From JAHEJB01 sp041748175 (GTDB lineage: Bacteria; Bacteroidota; Rhodothermia; Rhodothermales; Rubricoccaceae): 43,461 nucleotides of DNA. The DNA lies in the NCBI GenBank assembly GCA_041748175.1, contig JBGTDU010000094.1, forward strand, positions 1 through 43,461. The letters run 5' to 3'. Both the position numbers and the translations under genes were made by a program. The notes below the pieces were generated by a model. That model ran no database searches, was not told the origin of the DNA, and was given only the letters and a program-made list of their open reading frames with translations. Shown here piece after piece: positions 1-7,464 of the stretch (positions are counted from its first letter, which is position 1; every line of letters begins with the position of its first letter).

Positions 1-1559
1 TCCTGGGTGCTCCGCTGACGATCACCTTGCCGGTGGGCGACAATCACTTTGTTGTCGCGTATCGAACGGGTGAAAACGCCGATGCCGTGCAGTGGCTCGG
101 CCCCGCGCAGACAAGCAGCGGAAAGCCGTTTCTCTTTACCCAGGGGCAGGCCATCCTTACGCGCACATGGATTCCAACGCAGGACAGTCCAGGTATCCGC
201 CAGACGTACGAAGCGGAAATCACGGTGCCTGAAGGGCTCACTGCGGTAATGAGCGCGGATGGCAATTCCTCGGAAGGCGCGCCGACCGGAGACGGACGGA
301 CGGCATTCACATTCACCATGGACAAGCCAATCCCGCCCTACCTCATAGCACTGGCGATCGGCGACCTGGAGTTTCGCGAGCTGGGCCCACGCTCCGGCGT
401 ATGGGCGGAACCGCAGATGGTGGAAGCCGCCGCCAACGAGTTCGTCGATGTCGAAGCTATGATGGACGCCGCCGAGGAGCTCTACGGGCCGTATCGTTGG
501 GGCCGGTACGACATCCTCGTCTTGCCGCCGTCGTTCCCGTTTGGCGGGATGGAGAACCCGCGCCTCACTTTCGCCACACCGACGATTCTGGCCGGGGATC
601 GCTCGCTGGTCTCGCTCGTCGCGCACGAACTCGCACACTCCTGGAGCGGCAATCTCGTCACAAACGCGACCTGGGATGACTTCTGGCTGAACGAAGGCTT
701 CACCAGCTACTTCGAGAACCGCATCATGGAAGCGGTCTCTGGCCCCGAGTACGCTGCGATGCTGATGTCGCTAAGCCGTGATGGGCTGGTCTCCGAACTC
801 GAAGATCTTGATGAGGCCGATACCCACCTCCACCTCAATCTGGAAGGGCGCGACCCTGACGATGGAATGACGGCCATCGCCTACGACAAGGGCGCGGCGT
901 TCCTCCACACGACCGAAGTGATTGTCGGGCGACAGCGGTTCGATGCCTTCCTCCGAGGCTACTTCGATGCACACGCCTTCCAACCGATGACGACAGAGCG
1001 CTTCCTCGCCTACATGGACGAAAAACTATTCGCCGGCGACGATTCGCTCCGGGCGCAGGTGAATCCCGAGGTGTGGATATACGGCCCGGGCCTGCCTGAC
1101 AACGCAGCAGGCGTAGTGTCGGAAGCCTTTGAGCGTGTCGAGGCTCAGGCCGATTCGTTTGCTATGGGAACGGCGCCGGGTCTGCTGAACACCAACGAGT
1201 GGTCCACGCACGAGTGGCTGCACTTCCTCAAGTCGCTACCCGAGGAACTCTCTGCCGAGCAACTGGCCGCTCTCGATGGCGCGTTTGGATTTACCGATAC
1301 CGGAAACAGCGAGGTGCGTTTTGCGTGGTTGCGGATCGCCATCCGCAACCGCTACGAACCTGCCTTTGCCTCGCTGGAAGACTTCCTGACTACCCAGGGC
1401 CGTCGCAAGTTCATCCTCCCGCTTTACACAGAACTCGCCGCAACCGACTGGGGCCGTGCGATGGCCGAGCGTATCTACGCCGACGCCCGGCCCGGTTACC
1501 ACGCCATCACTTCGAACAGCGTGGATGAGGTGTTGGCACCGCCGTTGAACACTCCGTAG
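1..1559 (+). CDS. M1 family metallopeptidase (leukotriene A4 hydrolase-type aminopeptidase), 5' end missing
   Basis: Zinc aminopeptidase of family M1, resembling leukotriene A4 hydrolase and related aminopeptidase B-like enzymes, which remove N-terminal residues from peptides. The reading frame is open to the left window edge, so the real start lies outside; a TTG at 27 is only an internal candidate. Counting from 27, the substrate-anchoring motif GGMEN is at residues 173-177 and the zinc motif HELAH at 200-204. A downstream NEGF glutamate supplies the third ligand. The all-helical C-terminal domain follows to the stop. About 518 residues are visible against roughly 600 in the family, so about 100 N-terminal residues including any signal peptide are missing. 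The TAG stop (1557-1559) lies inside a palindromic repeat. The gene is convergent with the next one. Family assignment is firm; substrate and location are unknown. Confidence 0.93.
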   Translation, partial: LGAPLTITLPVGDNHFVVAYRTGENADAVQWLGPAQTSSGKPFLFTQGQAILTRTWIPTQDSPGIRQTYEAEITVPEGLTAVMSADGNSSEGAPTGDGRTAFTFTMDKPIPPYLIALAIGDLEFRELGPRSGVWAEPQMVEAAANEFVDVEAMMDAAEELYGPYRWGRYDILVLPPSFPFGGMENPRLTFATPTILAGDRSLVSLVAHELAHSWSGNLVTNATWDDFWLNEGFTSYFENRIMEAVSGPEYAAMLMSLSRDGLVSELEDLDEADTHLHLNLEGRDPDDGMTAIAYDKGAAFLHTTEVIVGRQRFDAFLRGYFDAHAFQPMTTERFLAYMDEKLFAGDDSLRAQVNPEVWIYGPGLPDNAAGVVSEAFERVEAQADSFAMGTAPGLLNTNEWSTHEWLHFLKSLPEELSAEQLAALDGAFGFTDTGNSEVRFAWLRIAIRNRYEPAFASLEDFLTTQGRRKFILPLYTELAATDWGRAMAERIYADARPGYHAITSNSVDEVLAPPLNTP

Positions 1560-1586
1560 AGACGACCCGGCGGGGCGTCTCTACGG
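1554..1586. repeat. GTAGAGACGCC-family palindrome, single hairpin
   Basis: A 33-bp palindrome with perfect 11-nt arms CCGTAGAGACG and CGTCTCTACGG. It contains the stop codon of the M1 peptidase gene and lies between two convergent genes, so it could also form a terminator-like hairpin, although no T-run follows. It belongs to the repeat family seen again at 3801-3886 and 6271-7393. Confidence 0.85.
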
Positions 1587-1609
1587 CGGCGTGGTTTTGC
1601 GGGAAGGCG

Positions 1610-3700
1610 TCATCGCAGCAACGTCACGCGGCGTGTCTGTGTAAACCCTTCAGCCGCCATCCGCACGAGGTAGATCCCGCTCGCCAGGCCCGCCCCGTTG
1701 AGCACGGCTTCGTGACGGCCTGCCGGGCGCTCGCCATCCACAAGCACCGCTACCTCGCGGCCGAGCAGGTCGTAGACGGCCAGGCGGATGCGCCCCGCCT
1801 CGGCCACGTCGAAGGGCACGATGGCCTGCGGGTTGAACGGGTTGGGGTAGGCTGCGTGGAGGGCGAACACTTCCGGAAGCCCGGCTTCGGGCTCAATCGC
1901 CACCGTCACCTTCCCGATGACCAGCTCGACGCCCTCAATCGTGGTCTCAACGAAGGCGTCCAGGCCGGTGGGCAGGTCGAGCGTCGCAAACGCGCCGGTC
2001 ACGGCACCACCCGCCGGGATGATTAGGAAGCGATCGTCCTCGGTTGGCACAAAGCCGTTTATGAGGAGCACGCGAAGGGTGCCGCCGAGCGTTGCCGTGC
2101 CCGTGACGGCGAGCTGGTCGTACTCGGTGCCGGGGGTATAGCCGCCAACCTCCATCTCCAGCACCCCACTCCCGGCGGGGTAGGTGCTCGCGATGGTGAG
2201 CCCGCCCGGCGAGGCCCCCGGCTTCCACGACGCCCCGTTCGTGAGCGGGCCGGTGGCGACGACCGTGCCGCTCCCAGCGACCTCGGCCGTCTCGGTGAGC
2301 GTCCGGTTGCCGCCGGAGAACTCCAGGTGGGCGCCCCCGGCCACGGTGTAGGCCCCCGTGTCAGTGCCGCCGGTGGCGTTGAACCCCTGAAGCGCCAGGG
2401 TCCCGCCGTCCACGTGGACTTCGCCGAGGTTGTCGAAGCCGCTGATGAAGCGGAGCAGGCCGTCGTCGTGAACGAGCAGGCCCTCGTTGCGGAAAACGCC
2501 GGCGAACAGGAACCGCTCGCCGGGGCCCGTCGAAAGCACCGTGCCCGCGTTGACGACGGTGACCTCCGTGGTTCCATTGCTGATGTCCACCTCGCCCGAC
2601 CACGTGGTGGTGCCTTCGAGGTAGAGTGTCCGCGTGTCGCCCAGCCCGACGTTTGCCACGTTGAGGTCGAAGTCGGGCTGGATCACGGTCGTGCCACCGC
2701 CGTCCATGTCGCCGTCGGTCCACGTGAGGGCGTCTGTGACGGTGATAGTCCCGCTGCCGCCCAGGAATCCACTGGTCATCTCCAGCACGGGCAACGTGAC
2801 GTCGACGTTTAGGTTGAAGCGGGGGCTCGACGGGCCGAGCAGCCGCGTCGTCGCCACGTCGTAGCCGCCCGCGTGCGATACGGAGTGTATGTTACCGGTT
2901 GTCTGGGCTTCGACAGTTCCTGCGCCTGTGATGGAGGCCGCCGCGGTCAGCGTGCGGTTGCCGCCGCCGAAGCGGAGCGTGGCCCCGGCCTCGACCTCGT
3001 AGGCGCCGGTGTCGGTGCCGCCGTTGCCGTTGAAGCCGCGCTGCTCGAACGCCCCTTGCTCCACGCGCACGGTGCCGTCGTTGTTGAAGCCGCAAGAGAA
3101 TTGGACCGTGCCGGGGCCCGTCCGCCGGACCAACCCACCCGCTGCGTTGGTGATGGCGGGGTTCTCGTTGCTGAAACAAAGCTGGATCGGGTCCGCCGCT
3201 TCGAGTGGGATCTCGATCTCGCCCTCGTTAATGAGCCTGCCGACGTCCCCCCAGGAGCGAGGACTCTCCCACACCATCCGCCCGCGGTTGACTAGCACGC
3301 CGCCGGTGCCCATCCGCAAGATGGCGGTTCCACGTACGCGGAAGGTGGCTGCCGACCCAACCGTGAGCGTTCCGGTCATGTTGGACTGGCCGGCCTCCCA
3401 CCGCAGCGTGTCGGTCACTGCGAGCGCGGACGCTCCGGCGAGCACACTGTGAATGACCGGCGGGAAAATCAACACGGCCACGGTCGCGTCGGTGTCGAGC
3501 GTTACCGTTCGGCCGCCCAAATCGGCGGTGTCGCTGGGGCCGGGGACACCGCTGGGGCTCCAACCGGCGTCGTCGGTCCAGTTGCCGTTGGTGGTGCGGA
3601 GGTAGGTGGTCTGGGCCGCGGCCGGGAGGGTCAGACTCCCGAAGGGAAGGACGACAAGGAGCAGGGTGTAACCGCGAAGGAAGTAGCGAAGCGCGTTCAT
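1610..3700 (-). CDS. secreted beta-repeat protein with T9SS C-terminal sorting domain (paralogue A)
   Basis: Predicted extracellular or surface protein of 696 residues. I chose the ATG at 3700 because it gives MNALRYFLRG followed by a hydrophobic signal peptide ending near LPAAAQ, exactly like the paralogue upstream; an in-frame ATG at 3742 would add 14 residues without purpose. The body is rich in Gly, Thr, Val and Asn and has repeated segments of the TLTAAAS/TITV kind, suggesting a right-handed beta-helix or passenger-like fold. The last ~85 residues are a type A T9SS sorting domain with YPNPFNP, VYDLLGREVAVL, SGIYLVRM and a basic end. No catalytic motif was recognised, so the function may be adhesive or structural. 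The next gene on the strand is a tandem paralogue with similar 5' flanking DNA. Confidence 0.85.
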   Translation of the reverse strand: MNALRYFLRGYTLLLVVLPFGSLTLPAAAQTTYLRTTNGNWTDDAGWSPSGVPGPSDTADLGGRTVTLDTDATVAVLIFPPVIHSVLAGASALAVTDTLRWEAGQSNMTGTLTVGSAATFRVRGTAILRMGTGGVLVNRGRMVWESPRSWGDVGRLINEGEIEIPLEAADPIQLCFSNENPAITNAAGGLVRRTGPGTVQFSCGFNNDGTVRVEQGAFEQRGFNGNGGTDTGAYEVEAGATLRFGGGNRTLTAAASITGAGTVEAQTTGNIHSVSHAGGYDVATTRLLGPSSPRFNLNVDVTLPVLEMTSGFLGGSGTITVTDALTWTDGDMDGGGTTVIQPDFDLNVANVGLGDTRTLYLEGTTTWSGEVDISNGTTEVTVVNAGTVLSTGPGERFLFAGVFRNEGLLVHDDGLLRFISGFDNLGEVHVDGGTLALQGFNATGGTDTGAYTVAGGAHLEFSGGNRTLTETAEVAGSGTVVATGPLTNGASWKPGASPGGLTIASTYPAGSGVLEMEVGGYTPGTEYDQLAVTGTATLGGTLRVLLINGFVPTEDDRFLIIPAGGAVTGAFATLDLPTGLDAFVETTIEGVELVIGKVTVAIEPEAGLPEVFALHAAYPNPFNPQAIVPFDVAEAGRIRLAVYDLLGREVAVLVDGERPAGRHEAVLNGAGLASGIYLVRMAAEGFTQTRRVTLLR

Positions 3701-3800
3701 GGCATCATGGGAAAGTGAGAGATGGGAAAGTGAGGGATTCACTTCCGTATCGGGAAACTGGTGTCCAGGGGATCACGTCCTCTGGAAAAAACGTGGATGC

Positions 3801-3886
3801 CCGTAGAGACGCCCAGAAGGGCGTCTAGTACATATCCACGTGCCACATTCCAGAACCGGAGACCCCTCACCGAGGCGTCTCTACGG
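3801..3886. repeat. REPIN-like double hairpin (GTAGAGACGCC family)
   Basis: An 86-bp block bounded by perfect 13-nt inverted ends CCGTAGAGACGCC and GGCGTCTCTACGG. Inside are a first hairpin (GACGCCC, AGAA, GGGCGTC), a spacer containing CATTCCAGAAC, and a second hairpin. This two-palindrome arrangement resembles REPINs. It lies between two paralogous T9SS genes. A degraded third end, GGCGTCTTTAC, follows at 3890-3900 and overlaps the TAA stop of paralogue B. Confidence 0.85.
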
Positions 3887-3896
3887 GAAGGCGTCT

Positions 3897-5534
3897 TTAC
3901 CGTAGCAGCGTCACGCGGCGTGTTTGGACGAAATCGCTGGCCGCCATCCGCACGAGGTAGATCCCGCTCGCCAGGCCATGCGCCTCGAACACGGCTTCGT
4001 GGCGCCCTGCCGGGAGTTCGGCGTCCACCAGCACGGCCACCTCGCGGCCGAGCAGGTCGTAGACGGCCAGGCGCACGTGGCCACCCTGCGGCAATTCGTA
4101 CGGAATTACAGCATGGGGATTGAACGGGTTGGGATAGGCCAAGTGGAGCGCGAAGGCCTCGGGCAGGGCCGTGCCAGGCTCGTTGGCTACGGGGATCGCC
4201 GTCACGGTCGCGGTCACGCTCGTCTGCTCATAGCGTAGATCGAAGGCATACCCGGCCGGTGCCTGCATCACCGCAAACGTGCCCACGACGTCCGTGGCGG
4301 TGAGAAACTCGAAGGCATCGTCGACGGCCGGCGCGAAGCCGTCCACGAGCAGGAGGCGGAGCGTGCCTCCGAGGGTGGCCGCGCCCGCGACGGCGAGCAC
4401 GTCGTGCTCCTCGACCGCCACGAGGCCGCCGAGCTCAACGTCGAGGTAGGCGTTGCTCGTCATGCCGAACGCGCCCTCGACAGCGAGCAGCCCGGGCGAG
4501 TTGCCGGGCGCGAACGTGCCGTGGTTGACGACCGCGTTCGCGGTGGTGACGTCGAGCGTGCCCTCACCCAGGACGATCCCGTAGTGGTTGGTGAAGCTGC
4601 TGTCGGCCCGCAGGAGGCTTCCTGCCGCGAGCGCGACCGGGGCGCTGTTGGAGATGTAGACCGTAGCGATGGCGGCGGTCGCGCCCGCCTCGACGGTGAG
4701 GGTCGAAGGCTGGTACACGTTCAGCGTGCCCTCGCCCGTCAGCGACGAGCCAGCCCGGAGGGTATGCGCCCCGCCGCTGAAACTCAGCGCGGTCTGTTCC
4801 TCGACGAGGATCGTCCCGTTGTTCTCCCCCCCGGCCACCACCATCGACACGCCGAAGGCGGGGGTGGTCCGGATGCCAATCTGGCCGTTGTTCGTGAGGG
4901 TCGTGCCGGGCTGCATGTAGAAGCCCGCCTGGTTGTCCACCTCGATGTTTCCATCGTTGAGGAGGTCGCCGAAGAAATTGATGCCGTTGGGGAGCGAGGA
5001 CGCACGCACGGTGCCGCCCGCCGCGTTGGTGATGTCCGGGTAGAAATAGCGCCCGGCGAAGATCACCCCGGTCGGGGTGGCGTGGAACAGGGCACCGTCC
5101 TGGTTGGCGAGCACGCCGTCACCGAAATACGAGCCCTGCTCGCGGAGGTAGACGGTGCCGCTGTTACGGAGCGTGCGGTCGAGGGTGGTGCCGACCTGGA
5201 GCGTGAGCGTGAGCCCCGGCGGGATGACGAGCGCGCCGGTGCCGGCCAGCGTGCCGCCGGTCCATGAGATCACGTCGGTGACCGTGACGTCGGCGGTGCC
5301 GTCGAGGGTGCCCGAGGCGAGCGTGACGACAGTGCCGTTGTCGATCAGGACAGAGTCGGTCGGTGTGGGGACGTGGGCGCAGCTCCAGTTCGCGGCGACC
5401 TCCCAGGCACCGTCGGAGGCGGCCCAGGTGCAGAGTGCCTGGGCGTGGACGGCGGAGGCGCCGAGAAGGAAGGCGAAGGAAAGGCCGGCAAGGAGCAAAG
5501 TGGTACCGCGAAGGAAGTAGCGAAGCGCGTTCAT
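3897..5534 (-). CDS. secreted beta-repeat protein with T9SS C-terminal sorting domain (paralogue B)
   Basis: Predicted exported protein of 545 residues, a tandem paralogue of the gene at 1610-3700. The N-terminus MNALRYFLRG is identical to that of paralogue A, followed by a hydrophobic segment and a likely signal cleavage after SAVHAQ. The middle consists of short beta-strand-like segments rich in Gly, Thr, Val and Asn without a catalytic motif. The C-terminal ~85 residues form a T9SS sorting domain with YPNPFNP, VYDLLGREVAVL and SGIYLVRM, so export across the outer membrane by T9SS is expected. The upstream 60-70 bp closely match the region upstream of paralogue A, indicating duplication of a regulatory region together with the gene. 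The TAA stop is read from a degraded copy of the GTAGAGACGCC repeat. Function is unknown beyond secretion. Confidence 0.84.
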   Translation of the reverse strand: MNALRYFLRGTTLLLAGLSFAFLLGASAVHAQALCTWAASDGAWEVAANWSCAHVPTPTDSVLIDNGTVVTLASGTLDGTADVTVTDVISWTGGTLAGTGALVIPPGLTLTLQVGTTLDRTLRNSGTVYLREQGSYFGDGVLANQDGALFHATPTGVIFAGRYFYPDITNAAGGTVRASSLPNGINFFGDLLNDGNIEVDNQAGFYMQPGTTLTNNGQIGIRTTPAFGVSMVVAGGENNGTILVEEQTALSFSGGAHTLRAGSSLTGEGTLNVYQPSTLTVEAGATAAIATVYISNSAPVALAAGSLLRADSSFTNHYGIVLGEGTLDVTTANAVVNHGTFAPGNSPGLLAVEGAFGMTSNAYLDVELGGLVAVEEHDVLAVAGAATLGGTLRLLLVDGFAPAVDDAFEFLTATDVVGTFAVMQAPAGYAFDLRYEQTSVTATVTAIPVANEPGTALPEAFALHLAYPNPFNPHAVIPYELPQGGHVRLAVYDLLGREVAVLVDAELPAGRHEAVFEAHGLASGIYLVRMAASDFVQTRRVTLLR

Positions 5535-5673
5535 GGCATCATGGGAAGGTGAGAGAATAAGAAGGTGAGGGATTCACTTCCGTATCGAAAGAACGGGGTC
5601 CAGGGGATCACGTCGTTGCTTAAAGCACTCCAATGGATACCTTTCCTCCCGAAAGCGAGGACCTGGCCTGCCA

Positions 5674-6276
5674 ATGGATGCACGATCCGATACCGCGCAG
5701 CTCCTCCGCGCTGCCCGGGCGGGCGACACCGCCGCGAGGGACCAGCTCTGGCCGCCCCTCTACGGCGAGCTCCGCCGAATCGCGCACGCACGCCTGCAGA
5801 AGCACCGGCCCGGCGAGACGCTCAACACGACCGCGCTTGTTCACGAGGCGTACCTGAAGCTCGTCGATGGTTCCTCCGTGACGGCAAATGATCAGACTCA
5901 CTTTCTTTCCCTCGCGGCCCGAGCCATGCGGCTGATTCTGATTGATTACGCGCGGACGCAGACCGCGCAGAAACGAGGAGGCCAGGAAGCGAACCTGCGC
6001 CTTGAAGGGCTCCAGATCGCCGCAGATGACAACGTTGCCCAACGCGCTGCGGACCTGCTGACACTCGACCGTGGTCTTGATCGGTTGGCCGAGGCCAGCG
6101 AGCGTCTCGCCGAGGTCGTCGAACTTCACTTCTTTGGGGGAATGACGCTCCGCGAGATCGCCGAGGCCACGGGGCACTCGGAACCAACCATCAAACGAGA
6201 CTGGCGGCGCGCGCGGACGTGGCTCTACCGCGCCATGCAGGACGACGACACCCCTCCCAATCCACCACCCCCGTAG
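5674..6276 (+). CDS. ECF-type RNA polymerase sigma factor (TIGR02999-like)
   Basis: A 200-residue extracytoplasmic-function sigma factor that would direct RNA polymerase to a specific promoter set. Region 2 lies at about residues 10-90, with LVHEAYLKLV and HFLSLAARAMR. Region 4 is at about 130-190, with VVELHFFGGMTLREIAE followed by a helix-turn-helix around HSEPTIKRDWRRAR. These sequences fit the TIGR02999 group, whose members are often encoded beside Ser/Thr protein kinases. The kinase gene at 7465 is the likely partner, so kinase signalling probably controls this sigma factor; that is inference from context. The pair is split by about 1.1 kb of repeats and a transposase gene. The stop TAG (6274-6276) is supplied by the start of the downstream repeat, after a proline-rich tail. 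The ATG at 5674 lacks an obvious Shine-Dalgarno sequence. Confidence 0.9.
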   Translation: MDARSDTAQLLRAARAGDTAARDQLWPPLYGELRRIAHARLQKHRPGETLNTTALVHEAYLKLVDGSSVTANDQTHFLSLAARAMRLILIDYARTQTAQKRGGQEANLRLEGLQIAADDNVAQRAADLLTLDRGLDRLAEASERLAEVVELHFFGGMTLREIAEATGHSEPTIKRDWRRARTWLYRAMQDDDTPPNPPPP

Positions 6277-6368
6277 AGACGCCCAGAAGGGCGTCTCAGA
6301 AGGGCGTCTACGAAAAATCAACGTGCCGCATTCCGGAACGAGAGACGCCTCACCGAAGCGTCTCTACG
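6271..6368. repeat. REPIN-like double hairpin 1 upstream of the RAYT gene
   Basis: Starts with CCGTAGAGACGCCC and the tetraloop-like AGAA, then a spacer with CCGCATTCCGGAACG, then a second hairpin GAGACGCC...GCGTCTCTACG. The ends are inverted relative to each other. It overlaps the sigma-factor stop codon. Confidence 0.85.
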
Positions 6369-6394
6369 ACCGCATTCCGGTCAAATCACAATCC

Positions 6395-6528
6395 CCGTAG
6401 AGACGCCCAGAAGGGCGTCTCTGAAATCCCCCATTCAATACACCATTTGTTAGACACCCAGGGCGGCGTCGAGGATTTCCCCATTCAATACACCGTTTGT
6501 GAGACGCCCCAGCGGGGCGTCTCTACGG
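6395..6528. repeat. REPIN-like double hairpin 2 upstream of the RAYT gene
   Basis: Begins with CCGTAGAGACGCCC/AGAA/GGGCGTCTC (6395-6421) and ends with GAGACGCCCC...GGGGCGTCTCTACGG at 6528. The interior holds two near-identical copies of a CCCCATTCAATACACC segment (about 6428 and 6480), each followed by a GAGACGCC-like sequence. The block ends 8 nt before the RAYT start codon, so any RAYT promoter or leader must lie in repeat DNA. Confidence 0.85.
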
Positions 6529-6536
6529 TTGAACCC

Positions 6537-7289
6537 ATGGCACTATTTCAGGGACGCTACAGAATCGAAAGCACGCGCCTGCCCGACTACGACTACGCGT
6601 CGTCCGGTTGGTACCATGTGGTGGTCTGCACCAAACACCGCGCGTGCTGGTTCGGCGAGATCGTGGATGGGATCATGGGGCTTTCTTCTTCCGGATGCAT
6701 CGTCGCGGACGAATGGTTGCAAACGCCGCACATCCGCCCATACGTCGTGCTCGATGCGTGGATCGTGATGCCAAATCACGTGCACGGCATCCCGGGCATT
6801 GTCGATAGAAACGTAGAGACGCCCCGCCGGGGCGTCTCAGAAACTTCGGCTAGCCACAATCCGGAACGGGAGACGCCTCGGCTGGGCGTCTCCGAAAAAT
6901 CTTCTAGCCGCAATCCGGAACGGGAGACGCTTCGGCGGGCCGTCTCTGAAACATCATCTAGCCGCAATCCGGAACGGGAGACGCCTCGGCTGGGCGTCTC
7001 CGAAAAATCATCTAGTCGCAATCCGCAACGGGAGACGCCTCACCGAGGCGTCTCTACGGGAGCGGCGGACGAGCTGGCGCGTCAGCCCCTGGGTGTGATC
7101 CTCGGGCAGATCAAGAGCGCGTGCACCAAACGGATCCGGGAGGCGGGAATAGGGGATTTCGCGTGGCAGCCGCGCTTCTACGACCGCGTAATCCGCGACG
7201 AGCGGGAGTTGAACGCCACGCGCCGTTACATCCTCGACAACCCGCTGAATTGGGAGGCAGACCGTTATCATCCCGACCATCCCACGTAG
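6537..7289 (+). CDS. REP-associated tyrosine transposase (IS200-like/Y1 family) containing an in-frame array of its own repeat
   Basis: A 250-residue single-strand DNA transposase-like protein of the HUH Y1 superfamily, RAYT type. I chose the ATG at 6537 because the family-like sequence starts there (GRYRIESTRLPDYDY, then WYHVVVCTKHR). The upstream in-frame extension to 6219 is translated repeat DNA. The metal-binding HVH motif is at residues 81-83 within MPNHVHG. The candidate nucleophile is Tyr215 in FYDRVIRDE, followed by RRYILDNPLNW, the usual family end. Between them, residues 94-175 are four 18-residue units of the type ETPRLGVSEKSSSRNPER plus a partial fifth. These are the translated GTAGAGACGCC repeat. 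Without this insert the protein would be about 170 residues, normal for the family. The stop TAG (7287-7289) belongs to the next repeat block. It probably acts on the surrounding palindromes. Whether the repeat-bearing protein is active is unknown. Confidence 0.88.
   Translation: MALFQGRYRIESTRLPDYDYASSGWYHVVVCTKHRACWFGEIVDGIMGLSSSGCIVADEWLQTPHIRPYVVLDAWIVMPNHVHGIPGIVDRNVETPRRGVSETSASHNPERETPRLGVSEKSSSRNPERETLRRAVSETSSSRNPERETPRLGVSEKSSSRNPQRETPHRGVSTGAADELARQPLGVILGQIKSACTKRIREAGIGDFAWQPRFYDRVIRDERELNATRRYILDNPLNWEADRYHPDHPT
6812..7059. repeat. 54-bp-period repeat array inside the RAYT coding region
   Basis: Units start at 6816, 6870, 6924 and 6978, exactly 54 bp apart, with a partial fifth at 7032. 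Each carries a palindrome GAGACGCC-loop-GGCGTCTC followed by a spacer with CGCAATCCGGAACGG. The block starts with CGTAGAGACGCC and ends with GGCGTCTCTACGG, the same termini as the intergenic blocks at 3801-3886 and 7285-7393. A 54-bp period is 18 codons, so the number of units can change without shifting frame. The unit at 6924 has lost part of its palindrome. Confidence 0.92.
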
Positions 7290-7393
7290 AGACGCCCAGA
7301 AGGGCGTCTAGTGCCTATCCCAGAAGGGCGTCTAGTAAAGAACAACGTGCCGCATTTCAGAACGGGAGACGCCCCGCCGGGGCGTCTCTACGG
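7285..7393. repeat. REPIN-like block downstream of the RAYT gene
   Basis: Starts CGTAGAGACGCCC/AGAA/GGGCGTC, has a duplicated CCCAGAAGGGCGTCTAGT segment, a spacer with GCCGCATTTCAGAACGG, and ends with GAGACGCCCC...GGGGCGTCTCTACGG. Its first TAG is the RAYT stop codon. It ends 71 bp before the kinase start. Confidence 0.85.
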
Positions 7394-7464
7394 TAGAAAT
7401 TGAAGCGCTTTGATCCTTCGCCGGGCCTCTCTCCGATACGTAGCTAAACATACGTACCTCCTAC

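Noticed and set aside
1554..1586. Ordinary intrinsic terminator
   Set aside because: The palindrome is strong but not followed by a T-run and clearly belongs to the dispersed repeat family, although a secondary terminator role is possible.
4404..5267. 287-codon open frame opposite the T9SS paralogue B gene
   Set aside because: Composition-driven antisense frame without recognisable domains; the minus-strand gene has signal peptide and sorting domain.
6219..6536. N-terminal extension of the RAYT reading frame to 6219
   Set aside because: The extension overlaps the sigma-factor gene and is otherwise translated palindromic repeat DNA. The family sequence begins at the ATG at 6537.
6812..7059. 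CRISPR-like regular array
   Set aside because: The whole 54-bp unit is repeated with little variation, there are no unique spacers, no cas genes are near, and the units lie in the reading frame of a transposase.
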